Shown: positions 31,231 to 38,693 of the stretch, in pieces
Layout: every line of letters begins with the position of its first letter
How positions within the stretch are numbered: position 1 is the stretch's first letter
Assembly: GCA_017521405.1 (NCBI GenBank)
Contig: JAFXCP010000016.1
Location: 1-50,666 of the forward strand
Length of the DNA stretch: 50,666 nt
Reading direction: 5' to 3'
DNA from: Akkermansia sp.
GTDB lineage: Bacteria > Verrucomicrobiota > Verrucomicrobiia > Verrucomicrobiales > Akkermansiaceae
Position numbers and translations under genes: made by a program
The notes under the pieces: model-generated
Told to the model about the DNA's origin: nothing
Database searches by the model: none
Seen by the model: the letters and a program-made list of their open reading frames with translations, nothing else

Positions 31231-32622
31231 TTAGGTGCCGGCGGATTCATCTGTCGGCTCTGCAAGCTTGCGCTGGAGCGTGCGGCGGTTAATGCCCAGC
31301 AGTGCCGCAGCGATGGTGCGGTTGCCTTCTGCACGTTGCAAGGCCAGTCGGATGACGTGTTGCTCAACCCATTTTAGATTAAGAGAGGGTAGCTTAGCAA
31401 GCTCAAAATCTGGCAGGGAAGGGATATTTTCCGGGGAGGGGGCAGGAGGTGCCGGGGCAAGAAGGTAATCCGGCAAATCCTCCGGCCGGATGGTTTGGTC
31501 TCGGCTCATCACCACACCATGCTCCACCGCTGTGCGTAGCTGGCGCACATTCCCCGGCCAGGAAAAGGCACGCAAAGCATCCAGAGCCTCGCGGCTGAAG
31601 CTCTTCTCCTCCTTGTGGTTCTCCCGGCACAAATCACGCAAAAAGGCCTGCGCCATCAGCACAAGATCCTCCCCACGCTCCCGCAGGGGAGGCAGGTGGA
31701 TGGAAATAACATTGAGCCGCTGGTATAAATCCTGCCGGAAGGTGCCTTCCTGCACCATCTCCGCCAAGTTGCGATTCGTGGCTGCCAGAATCCGCACATC
31801 CACCGGGATGGGCGTATTGCTCCCCACGCGCTCAATGGTGCGCTCTGCCAGCACCCGCAGCAGTTTAACCTGCGTAGGCATATCAATCTCCCCAATCTCA
31901 TCCAGAAAGATAGTGCCCCCGGCTGCCTCCTCGAAACGGCCGATGCGCCGCTGCACCGCACCGGTAAAGGAACCCTTCTCGTGGCCGAAAAGCTCGCTCT
32001 CCATCAACTGCGGAGAAAGCGCCGCGCAGTTTACTGCCACAAAGTGCTTCTCCCGGCGGGGGGAAAGATTGTGCAGCGCACGCGCCACCAGCTCCTTACC
32101 CGTGCCGGTCTCCCCGCTAATGAGAACGGATGCCGTGCTGGGAGCCACCTGGCTAATGCGGTTAAAAATGCCCTGCATCTGCATGCTGTGCCCCAGCATG
32201 CGGTCCAGCCCGGGAGCCGGCTGCAAACGCGTGCTGAGCTGCGCGTTTTCCTGCTCCAAACGGCGTGCCTGTGCCGCACGGCGCAGCAGCAGCTCCACCT
32301 CGTCCAAATCCAACGGCTTTGTGAGGAAATAGTATGCCCCATGCTTGCGAGCCTCCGCCGCTGTGCCCGCACTGCCATAAGCCGTCATCATGATGCACTG
32401 CGGCGGGTTGGGCTGCTTGCGCGCGTAGTCGATGACATCCATGCCGCTCTCCCCACCCAGACGCAAATCCGTAAGCAGCAAATCCACGGATTCGCTCTCC
32501 AGAATAGCCCTTGCCGCCTGTGCATGCGCCGCCGTATACACATCGTAACTATCCTCCAGCGCAGAGCTCAGCGCCATGCGGGTGGATTTTTCATCGTCGA
32601 CGATGAGTAACAGCGGCTTCAT
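31231..32622 (-). CDS. Sigma54-dependent response regulator, NtrC family
   Basis: 463 residues in three domains. The receiver (1-120) has the acid pocket IVDDEK, phosphoacceptor Asp52 in LLTDLRL, and Lys in LTKPLD. The AAA+ domain has Walker A GETGTGKE at 170-177, the sigma54-contact loop GSFTGA at 217-222, Walker B GGTIFLDEIGE and the RNLAE arginine region. A Fis-type HTH lies at about 430-460 (EGNRTIAAALLGINRRTLQRKL). It activates RNA polymerase-sigma54 promoters on phosphorylation. No histidine kinase is adjacent. Start at 32622 is the first ATG; a TTG three codons upstream is possible. 12 nt after argC. Confidence 0.93.
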   Translation of the reverse strand: MKPLLLIVDDEKSTRMALSSALEDSYDVYTAAHAQAARAILESESVDLLLTDLRLGGESGMDVIDYARKQPNPPQCIMMTAYGSAGTAAEARKHGAYYFLTKPLDLDEVELLLRRAAQARRLEQENAQLSTRLQPAPGLDRMLGHSMQMQGIFNRISQVAPSTASVLISGETGTGKELVARALHNLSPRREKHFVAVNCAALSPQLMESELFGHEKGSFTGAVQRRIGRFEEAAGGTIFLDEIGEIDMPTQVKLLRVLAERTIERVGSNTPIPVDVRILAATNRNLAEMVQEGTFRQDLYQRLNVISIHLPPLRERGEDLVLMAQAFLRDLCRENHKEEKSFSREALDALRAFSWPGNVRQLRTAVEHGVVMSRDQTIRPEDLPDYLLAPAPPAPSPENIPSLPDFELAKLPSLNLKWVEQHVIRLALQRAEGNRTIAAALLGINRRTLQRKLAEPTDESAGT

Positions 32623-32634
32623 GGAATGCAAACA

Positions 32635-33678
32635 TTAAATAATCCAGAGCCCGGCAGACTCCTCAAAGCCGAACATGATGTTGAACGCATGCACCCCTTG
32701 GCCACCTGCGCCCTTAATCACGTTATCCTCCGTACTCATCAGCACCACACGCCCCGTGCGGGCATCCACCGCCCAGCCGATATCCACAAAATTCGTACGC
32801 GTCACATTCTTTGTATCCGCCGGCTTGTTCGGCCCCATCAGGCGCACAAAAGGAGCCTGTGCATAAGCCGCCTCCAAGCACTCACCAATGGCCTCCAACG
32901 TGGTACCCGGGCGGAGTTTCGCCACCGTAGTGGTAATAATTCCCGTGTTGACAGGCATGAGATGCGGCGTGAACGTAATCGTCACCTTCGTACCGGCTGC
33001 GGCAGAAAGCTCCTGCTCAATCTCGGATAAGTGGCGGTGCCTCGGCACACCATAGGCACGCATACTCTCATTGCACTCGCAGAAAAGCAAACTCACATCC
33101 GCCTTGCGCCCGGCCCCGGAAACACCGCTGCCACTATTCACCACAATATCCTCCGGCTGCACCAGCCCCGCACGCAGCAAAGGCACCAGCGGCAGGATGA
33201 TGCTCGTGGGATAACACCCCGGAGACCCCACAATGCGTGCCTTGGCAATCTCCTCCCGGTGCCATTCCGGCATGCCATACACCGCCTCCTGCATCAACGG
33301 CACATCCGCATGCGGCTTGCCGTAAAACTCCTCGTACACCGCAGGATCATTCAGTCGGAAATCCGCAGAAAGGTCTATCACTCGTACCCCGGCTTCCACC
33401 AGCCCGCGCCCGTAGTTAACCGAGACACCGTGCGGCAAAGCCAGAAAAGCAGCCTCCGCCCCTGTCGCCACAATAGCCTCCACATCCGAATCCGTAAAAC
33501 GGAGATCCGCTCCGGGTACATTCCGAAAACGCGGGAAAAGCTCGCAAAGCTGCTGCCCCGCATACTGGCGGGAAGTGGCACACACCAGCTCCACACCGGG
33601 GTGGCGCAGCAGTATGCGAAGCAACTCCTGACCAGTGTAACCACTGGCTCCAACAACAGCCGTTTTTACCTTCTTCAT
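32635..33678 (-). CDS. argC: N-acetyl-gamma-glutamyl-phosphate reductase
   Basis: NADPH-dependent reduction of N-acetylglutamyl phosphate to the semialdehyde in arginine synthesis. The 347-residue protein opens KTAVVGASGYTGQELLRIL (nucleotide loop), has the catalytic Cys in IVGSPGCYPTSIILPL, and RHRHLSEIEQEL with the active-site His region. Start 33678 (MKKVKTAVVGA) sits 10 nt after the -10 box. First gene of a seven-gene minus-strand run; its product feeds arginine, the SpeA substrate, though the two genes are far apart. Confidence 0.95.
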   Translation of the reverse strand: MKKVKTAVVGASGYTGQELLRILLRHPGVELVCATSRQYAGQQLCELFPRFRNVPGADLRFTDSDVEAIVATGAEAAFLALPHGVSVNYGRGLVEAGVRVIDLSADFRLNDPAVYEEFYGKPHADVPLMQEAVYGMPEWHREEIAKARIVGSPGCYPTSIILPLVPLLRAGLVQPEDIVVNSGSGVSGAGRKADVSLLFCECNESMRAYGVPRHRHLSEIEQELSAAAGTKVTITFTPHLMPVNTGIITTTVAKLRPGTTLEAIGECLEAAYAQAPFVRLMGPNKPADTKNVTRTNFVDIGWAVDARTGRVVLMSTEDNVIKGAGGQGVHAFNIMFGFEESAGLWII

Positions 33679-33688
33679 GGCAAAAAAA

Positions 33689-33717
33689 ATAATATCATGA
33701 AAAAAATCTATTGACAA
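33689..33717 (-). promoter_or_regulatory. Promoter of argC, near-leaderless
   Basis: On the minus strand TTGTCA (33712-33717), 17-nt spacer, TATTAT (33689-33694), then 10 nt to the ATG at 33678. Its -35 overlaps the -35 of the divergent tRNA promoter. Confidence 0.78.
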
Positions 33718-33739
33718 TAGCAAAAATTGTCGCTATACT
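33711..33739 (+). promoter_or_regulatory. Promoter of tRNA-Pro
   Basis: TTGACA (33711-33716), 17-nt spacer, TATACT (33734-33739). Five bases of the -35 are shared with the argC -35 on the opposite strand. A GC-rich discriminator (TCCCCCGCCG) follows, typical of stringently controlled stable-RNA promoters. Confidence 0.82.
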
Positions 33740-33782
33740 TCCCCCGCCGACGCCCCACAGGGTCGAGGCTCCCAAAACAATT

Positions 33783-33856
33783 CGGGCAGTAGCGCAGTCT
33801 GGTAGCGCACTTGCATGGGGTGCAAGGGGTCGTGGGTTCGAATCCCGCTTGCCCGA
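33783..33856 (+). tRNA. tRNA-Pro (anticodon GGG)
   Basis: Acceptor CGGGCAG pairs with TTGCCCG (one G-U). D arm GCGC-AGTCTGGTA-GCGC; anticodon stem CTTGC/GCAAG with loop ATGGGGT, giving anticodon GGG; T arm GTGGG-TTCGAAT-CCCGC; discriminator A at 33856. The CCA end is not encoded. A terminator follows 16 nt later. The 3' end borders the accessory island. Confidence 0.95.
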
Positions 33857-33872
33857 CGTCAAAAAGACCGGA

Positions 33873-33910
33873 AAAGAGCGGCAGTTTTGCGACTGCCGCT
33901 CTTTGTTTTT
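33873..33910 (+). terminator. Terminator of tRNA-Pro
   Basis: AAAGAGCGGCAG pairs perfectly with CTGCCGCTCTTT around TTTTGCGA, followed by GTTTTT. Confidence 0.9.
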
Positions 33911-33949
33911 CAGCGTTTTATGCGTCAAATGGGGACACCGTGCGACATT

Positions 33950-34017
33950 TGAGATACGCCCCCAATATACGCCCGATATACGCCCACTTTAGGCCCCCGA
34001 TATACGCCCACTTTTCG
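33950..34017. repeat. Short direct repeats around ATACGCCC
   Basis: Four copies of (AT)ATACGCCC occur within about 60 bp. Two longer copies, GATATACGCCCACTTT, lie about 25 bp apart (33975 and 33999). Non-coding. Together with the hairpin at 34052 this fills the gap after the tRNA; I see no gene between 33911 and 34190. Confidence 0.75.
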
Positions 34018-34051
34018 GGTGGTAGCTGGGCTCTGTCATGTGCTGCAAATA

Positions 34052-34084
34052 GAAACGCCCCCGGTGACTAGGCGGGAGCGTTTC
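34052..34084. terminator. Hairpin terminator downstream of the HTH gene
   Basis: GAAACGCCCCCG pairs with CGGGAGCGTTTC (one mismatch or G-U) around a short loop. On the minus strand TATTT follows, so it could end transcripts from the HTH gene about 110 nt upstream. Confidence 0.6.
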
Positions 34085-34190
34085 AGGAGAATCGTTTATC
34101 AGCATGCTATCTGATGAAGCCTCTATAGCCAATCCTGGCGTTTTTCAATAGCTTGGCGAATTTTATCTATAGGAGCCAAGTAGCAGGCCT

Positions 34191-34541
34191 TCAGCTGCGC
34201 GCGCTGAGATTGTTCCAGGCTTTCTGGAGCAGCTCGCGCACCTTTGTCTCGGCTTCGTGCGGCGAAAGGTGAGCCACACCGGCAATATCACACAGACGCT
34301 GCCATTCAAGCGGGGTGAGACGCACGGAAAACGACACGATGTCATCAAACTTGAGCTCCGGGCGGCGGGCTTGTTTCACGATGGCCTCAATAGCGTTCTG
34401 CTTCAGCTTCGGAATCGTTCTCCCGGAGCTGAACCATCCATTCACCGTTGTAACACTCACCCCGAGCAATGAAGCAAGCTCAGGCCGGCGGATTCCTGCC
34501 ATTTCTACGGCAGACCTCAGACGTTGGTTTACTTCATTCAT
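34191..34541 (-). CDS. Small helix-turn-helix DNA-binding protein
   Basis: 116 residues. Residues 3-50 form a Cro/CI-type HTH (NQRLRSAVEMAGIRRPELASLLGVSVTTVNGWFSSGRTIPK), with the second helix LASLLGV and recognition helix TTVNGWFSS. The rest is helical and may dimerise. Such proteins are typical of mobile-element or accessory-region regulators. The -10 box TAGAAT ends 7 nt before the ATG, so its mRNA is probably leaderless. It lies in the AT-richer island beside tRNA-Pro. Target unknown; it may control its island neighbours or itself. Confidence 0.75.
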   Translation of the reverse strand: MNEVNQRLRSAVEMAGIRRPELASLLGVSVTTVNGWFSSGRTIPKLKQNAIEAIVKQARRPELKFDDIVSFSVRLTPLEWQRLCDIAGVAHLSPHEAETKVRELLQKAWNNLSARS

Positions 34542-34548
34542 CCCTCGT

Positions 34549-34554
34549 ATTCTA
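34549..34554 (-). promoter_or_regulatory. -10 box of the HTH gene, leaderless
   Basis: Minus-strand TAGAAT ends 7 nt before the ATG at 34541. The -35 region is poor, leaving room for activation or repression. Confidence 0.5.
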
Positions 34555-34647
34555 GCAAAAAAGCCTTGTTAAGACCAGAATGAAACCGATTCAAGGTACA
34601 AAGGTTAGCGGTATGCATACAAACAGCTATACGCGCATACGAAACGC

Positions 34648-34821
34648 TTGCATTCTGTCATTCATTATGCTAAATTCGTAGCGTCAAAAGCTGTCATACC
34701 CGTCATCGCTCTCCAGGTTCCTGTCAGTGAACTCCTCGAAACCATCCGACAACTTCTTGCGGATGGAAAGGATGTTCGTGAAGAATTGGTTTACCTAGCT
34801 ATGTCGGAAGAGAATCGATAA
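34648..34821 (+). pseudogene. Possible gene remnant without ATG
   Basis: An open frame of 57 codons (first possible start TTG at 34648) ends PVSELLETIRQLLADGKDVR, then EELVYLAMSEENR, at TAA 34819-34821. The last 40 residues look like a natural amphipathic helical protein, but no ATG, promoter-matched start or ribosome binding site exists. It is either the 3' end of a gene whose front was lost or a chance frame. The surrounding 34542-34872 stretch holds nothing else I can support. Confidence 0.3.
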
Positions 34822-34872
34822 TGGACAGCCCACAACGGCAGAATCAATCACTAGCCAATCTCCAATTACTCT

Positions 34873-35361
34873 ATGAAAGAACCATCCATACACTTCAGAA
34901 AAGGCATTGAAACCGGGATTTATGGCCGGCACGAAGAAGCTGCTCAGTGTTTTGCCCAGAGGCATGAACAGGGGGATGTTGAATGCTCTGCTGAGCTTGC
35001 TATATGTTATCGAGTGGGCGCAGGTGTCTCCTGCGATTTCAATGAGTTTTATCGACTTGCCCGGGAGCTGGAGCAGAAAGATTGTCCCTTGGCTCACTGT
35101 CTGCTCGCTTCCGCGTATGCAGATGGCCTTGGATGCAGGGGGGATTATGAAAAAGCAGAATCCCACCTGACTCGATGGGCAAAAGTTTCCGAAGCTCCCA
35201 TGCCCGGTATTTCTGAGGAATGCCGTCTGCGCATGCGTGCAATTGGTTTGAGCGATGCGATGGAGCAGTACATGGAGCAGGCTCAGACCGAGGACGGTAC
35301 TGTTCCTTGCATAGACTTCATGCAAGCCATCCGCGAATACGCGCCAAGAGTCTTATGGTGA
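34873..35361 (+). CDS. Sel1-repeat-like protein in accessory island
   Basis: 162 residues, no signal peptide. Residues about 5-115 contain three degenerate Sel1/TPR units (GRHEEAAQCFAQRHEQGDVECSAELAICYRVGAGVSCDF, then CPLAHCLLASAYADGLGCRGDYEKAESHL). The C-terminus is unassigned. It is upstream of, and similar in style to, the Sel1 part of the pyruvyltransferase-like protein, so the two may share a partner or origin. No clear promoter or ribosome binding site is seen. The 182-bp gap after it is AT-rich and holds only the next promoter. Confidence 0.68.
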   Translation: MKEPSIHFRKGIETGIYGRHEEAAQCFAQRHEQGDVECSAELAICYRVGAGVSCDFNEFYRLARELEQKDCPLAHCLLASAYADGLGCRGDYEKAESHLTRWAKVSEAPMPGISEECRLRMRAIGLSDAMEQYMEQAQTEDGTVPCIDFMQAIREYAPRVLW

Positions 35362-35543
35362 AAGAACACACAGATGCCTTCGTCTTGGTCTGTCCTGATG
35401 CCAACCCCGCGCTCTGTTCCCTGAAGTAAGGAGCTATAAAAACAATAATTTAAATACTCGCTTCCACTTTCTCTCCCCTGAGCTGATTTCAGGATCTGCG
35501 GGACGAAAAAAATGCCTTTGAAATCTAAGTTGATACGTATATT

Positions 35544-36788
35544 ATGAATAAACCATTGAAATGTTTCTGGTGGAGTGTGCCTTGCAAAAAGGCTATATAT
35601 AATTTCGGAGATTTGATTACACCGCTGTTGTTGAATGCCTATGGGCTTATTGAATACGCAGAGGCAGATAAAAGCGATGGGGCTTCCGTAAATCTTGCCA
35701 TTGTGGGCTCTGTTCTCAATTCCTTCTGGAATAATCAACCCCTTACCATCATAGGCTCAGGTCTGTTGTGGAAGGATACAAAACGATTCCCGGTAGATAG
35801 AACGCTGGCTCTGCGTGGAAAACTTACCAAAGAATGTTTGGGGATAACAAAGGATATTCCCTTGGGCGACCCGGGATTGCTTGTTTCCAGAGTACTGCCC
35901 ATGTCGGTGGATTCTGCTGCTGCAAAGCCAATTGGTATTCTCCCCCATTGGAAGGACTATGCCTCACCCAGACTGGATGCTTACCGGAACAATCCCCGCT
36001 ACAAAATCATCAACCCGAGATGCGAAGTACCATTTGCGGCACGGGAGATATGCTCCTGCTCGGCTATCATTGCTTCATCCCTGCACGGCCTGATTGTAGC
36101 CGATTCGTACGGAATACCCAACATCCGGCTGGAATTCGGGAGCAAGCAGGTTGATACGAATGATTTCAAGTACCGGGATTATTACTCCGCCCTTGGCTGC
36201 GAAGAAAGAGCGAAGAAGTGCATTTATCCGGAGGCTATCGCTAACACTGATCCCGCGAGGTTTGATACCGATTACCAGAAAAATATTCCGCAGGTGCAGG
36301 ATAAACTCCACCAAGTGCTCCTTCAGTTTGCAGAAAAAATCCATAAGGAGAATGGAGTGTTTTCCGCTGCTGCCCGTAAATTCGATGAGAACATGGAAGC
36401 CGCTCATCTGGGCGATGTGCAAGCAATGAATACTCTGGGTGACCTCTACTACGAAGGTAAGAGCGTTCAGAAATCTTTCGCGATGGCTTACCAATGGTAC
36501 AAGGCTTCCGCTGACCGCGGCTACCACTTGGGGATGTTCAATCTGGGTAAGCTCTATTACGAGGTGGCAGAGTACAAAAACGATGACGAGTCTCGCAAGT
36601 GGCTCAGCATGGCGGCTAGTTTCGGTAATTTCTGGGCTCATGAAAAACTGGCAATCTGGTTTAATGACTGCGATAGTATGCGGTACTTATCAGATTGCTA
36701 TTTTAACGGATATGCTGAGTACAGAACCATAAAAAGGGAAGAAGGTCTGCAAAAGGGCAAGGAATGGTTCGAAAAAAGCCATTGTTGA
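35544..36788 (+). CDS. Polysaccharide pyruvyltransferase-like domain fused to Sel1 repeats
   Basis: 414 residues, no signal peptide or membrane helix. Residues 1-270 resemble the polysaccharide pyruvyl transferase family, which moves pyruvate from PEP to sugars of exported glycans. The N-terminal YNFGDLITPLLLNAYG matches the family N-x-GD motif, the central region has IGSGLLW, GDPGLLVSR and IGILPHWKD, and IIASSLHGLIVADSYGIPNI is the family S-x-HG motif. Residues about 280-400 carry Sel1 repeats (AMNTLGDLYYEGKSVQKSFAMAYQWYKASADRG). Base composition is AT-richer than its neighbours and it lies in a tRNA-linked island, suggesting transfer. A TTGAAA-16-TATTAT promoter overlaps the ATG (35518-35545), so translation may begin slightly downstream. 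Confidence 0.75.
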   Translation: MNKPLKCFWWSVPCKKAIYNFGDLITPLLLNAYGLIEYAEADKSDGASVNLAIVGSVLNSFWNNQPLTIIGSGLLWKDTKRFPVDRTLALRGKLTKECLGITKDIPLGDPGLLVSRVLPMSVDSAAAKPIGILPHWKDYASPRLDAYRNNPRYKIINPRCEVPFAAREICSCSAIIASSLHGLIVADSYGIPNIRLEFGSKQVDTNDFKYRDYYSALGCEERAKKCIYPEAIANTDPARFDTDYQKNIPQVQDKLHQVLLQFAEKIHKENGVFSAAARKFDENMEAAHLGDVQAMNTLGDLYYEGKSVQKSFAMAYQWYKASADRGYHLGMFNLGKLYYEVAEYKNDDESRKWLSMAASFGNFWAHEKLAIWFNDCDSMRYLSDCYFNGYAEYRTIKREEGLQKGKEWFEKSHC

Positions 36789-36907
36789 AGAATTGATTGC
36801 CGCGAAAACGCCAGAAGGAAAAAAGGGAGAAGAAAAACTGGAAGAAGAAAGATGAGATTTCTAATAACTTGCTAATATTTCAAATCTTTTAAAATTTCAT
36901 ATACTCC

Positions 36908-37123
36908 ATGACAACGTTACTCAATCAGGATATCGTGTAGTTGCGTCAGCAGAAGGTGCCGCAACTGGAATCCATGCCTGTTTCTATCGAAGGGTTCAGC
37001 AGCGAAAGCTACTCGTTGCCTCCTGCAAACTGTATCATTGAGGAAAAGGTGCTGCTGTATGAAGGCGCATTAGTAACCAGCTGTGGGACTCGAACTCACA
37101 CCGGGAGAGTTTTGTGCCGCTAA
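36908..37123 (+). pseudogene. Possible pseudogene with in-frame amber stop
   Basis: ATG at 36908 reads MTTLLNQDIV, then TAG at 36938. The same frame stays open with coding-like sequence (LRQQKVPQLESMPVSIEGFS, then YEGALVTS) until it runs into a tRNA-like fragment near 37077. This looks like a short gene broken by one nonsense change (TGG to TAG would restore Trp) and truncated at its end. Family not recognised. The rest of the 36789-37185 gap holds AT-rich sequence, the tRNA fragment and a terminator. Confidence 0.35.
37077..37104 (-). other. tRNA T-arm-like fragment, possible island attachment remnant
   Basis: On the minus strand CCGGTGTGAGTTCGAGTCCC then ACAGCTGG. It includes a T-loop TTCGAGT flanked by GTGAG and CCCAC (four of five pairs) and a partial acceptor strand. 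No 5' half with a matching acceptor lies upstream, so it is a fragment and not a working tRNA. Such 3' fragments are left at the end of elements that integrate into tRNA genes. Confidence 0.45.
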
Positions 37124-37158
37124 AAGAGAGGCGTGCTTCCCGGGGAGGGAAGCACGCC
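37121..37158 (-). terminator. Terminator of the TPR protein gene
   Basis: GGCGTGCTTCC pairs with GGGAAGCACGCC around a short G-rich loop (37130-37158). On the minus strand CTCTCTTTTA follows. Confidence 0.82.
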
Positions 37159-37185
37159 CGATGAAACGAGGGAAGTGGGGAGGAA

Positions 37186-38556
37186 TTACGAATAGGCGGA
37201 TTCGACCTTCTGAGCCACATCGCGGTAGCCGTAGTCCACTTCGTAAATGGCTTTGAGGTTTTCCAGGGCTTTTTCTTTGTTGCCGGATTCCTCGTAGAGG
37301 ATGCCAATCATGTAGAGAATTTCTTTCTTGGTATCGTCCATAGCCACGAGTTCCTTGTTGGCATCTTCCAGCTGGCGGATGGCCATGTCGCGCATGTTTT
37401 TGGAGTGGTAGCATTTGCCGAGCATGAGCATGGCTTTGATGCGCAGGTTCGGGTTGGTGCGGGCTCGCTGAAGGGCGGGGATGGCTTCCGTAAATTCGCC
37501 GGCATCGAAGAGTGCTTGGCCGAGTTTGAATTGCAGCTGGGCATCGGTGGGGTTGGCTTCCACACGGGCGCGGGCATCGGCCACAACGGCTTGGGCAATT
37601 TCTGCCTTGCGGGCGGCAAGGTTGGCTTTGGCTTCTTCGTTTTCCGGGTCGGCGGCCAGTACTTGCTCGTAGTATTCCAGCTCTGCCTGCATGGCTTTTT
37701 CGTGCATTTGCATGGCCTTGTCGTTGATGGAGACGTCGGCATTGCCACCCAGTTGGAAGGCGTATGCATAGAAGGAGTATGCGTTTGCATAGTCCTCCAT
37801 TTGTTCGTATACGGAGGCGATGTCCTTGACGATGGCAAGGTTGGTGTTGTCCATGGCATACTGCTCGGAGAGCTGGGCGAGGCGTGTTTCCAGCTCGGCC
37901 TTGGTGAGGCCCATCTTATCGCCGCTTTCCAAGTCGGCCGTGGCATTGGCGTTTTTCATCTTGGTGCGGAAATCACCTTTGCCTTCCCAGTTGCCTTGCT
38001 TCATGGAGGCGCGGGCGGCGCAGTCTTTTTCCCCGCGCATGGCGATGGGGTCTGCGTGGTCGATTTTCAGCACACGGCGGTAAGTTTCTGCGGCTTGGGC
38101 GAATTGCTCGTGTTTGATGTAGTGGTTGGCCAGCAGGTGCAGGTGCTTCTTGTCGCTCGGTTGGCCTTGGCAGATGGTTTCCAGCGCGAAGGCGGCAATG
38201 TCCGGCAGGTTCAAATCATTGGCTGCGGCAAAGAGGGTTTCGTTGGCGGTAACGGAGTAGGGGTCTTTCTCCAGTTCGTCTTCGATGTTGACGAGTACGG
38301 ATTCGGGGTCTTTGCGGGTGGTGGTGATGCGCAGTCCTCCAAAGAGGGAGTTGCGGCGGCCGGTTTCCGGGGTACTCTTTACCTCGCAGGCACGCAGCAG
38401 TTTGCGCCCTTCCAGAAAGCCCGGTACGCGTTTGACGAGGGTTTTCAGGATGGTGACGGCATATTTATAATTTTTGGTTTGGACTGCTTGCTGAGCCTTG
38501 ACCCAGAGTCCCTGTTGGTCCGGAGCCAGCTGATTGACATTAATGAGTGTAATCAT
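37186..38556 (-). CDS. Large cytosolic TPR-repeat protein
   Basis: 456 residues, no signal peptide. It is built of about eight to ten helical TPR-like repeats: AQQAVQTKNYKYAVTILKTLVKRVPG near the start, EQFAQAAETYRRVLKIDHADP, DYANAYSFYAYAFQLGGNAD, ALFDAGEFTEAIPALQRARTNP, and SGNKEKALENLKAIYEVDYGYRDVAQ at the end. Such proteins scaffold complexes. Start 38556 (MITLINVNQLAPDQQG) is chosen; the longer in-frame reading upstream is not protein-like. Codon use and GC match the core genome, so the island ends before it. Promoter TTGTCC-17-TTTACT lies 10 nt before the ATG. Confidence 0.84.
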   Translation of the reverse strand: MITLINVNQLAPDQQGLWVKAQQAVQTKNYKYAVTILKTLVKRVPGFLEGRKLLRACEVKSTPETGRRNSLFGGLRITTTRKDPESVLVNIEDELEKDPYSVTANETLFAAANDLNLPDIAAFALETICQGQPSDKKHLHLLANHYIKHEQFAQAAETYRRVLKIDHADPIAMRGEKDCAARASMKQGNWEGKGDFRTKMKNANATADLESGDKMGLTKAELETRLAQLSEQYAMDNTNLAIVKDIASVYEQMEDYANAYSFYAYAFQLGGNADVSINDKAMQMHEKAMQAELEYYEQVLAADPENEEAKANLAARKAEIAQAVVADARARVEANPTDAQLQFKLGQALFDAGEFTEAIPALQRARTNPNLRIKAMLMLGKCYHSKNMRDMAIRQLEDANKELVAMDDTKKEILYMIGILYEESGNKEKALENLKAIYEVDYGYRDVAQKVESAYS

Positions 38557-38693
38557 AAGATAATAGAGTAAAAATTCAGCGTCCGCAGGGGACAATGCTC
38601 CCGAGGACAATGCTACTCGGATATCTTTACCACAAATACAGCCTGATTTCAACCTTGTTTTTTGAAAAAAACATGGCACAATGAGGCACGTAG

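Noticed and set aside
34130-34190. Extra small frame after the HTH gene (ending ...KIRQAIEKRQDWL on the minus strand)
   Set aside because: It looks coding-like but overlaps the HTH gene end and has no ATG or upstream signal; possibly a frameshifted remnant, not supportable as a gene.
37077-37104. Second complete tRNA gene
   Set aside because: Only T-arm and partial acceptor are present; no matching 5' acceptor, D arm or anticodon arm.
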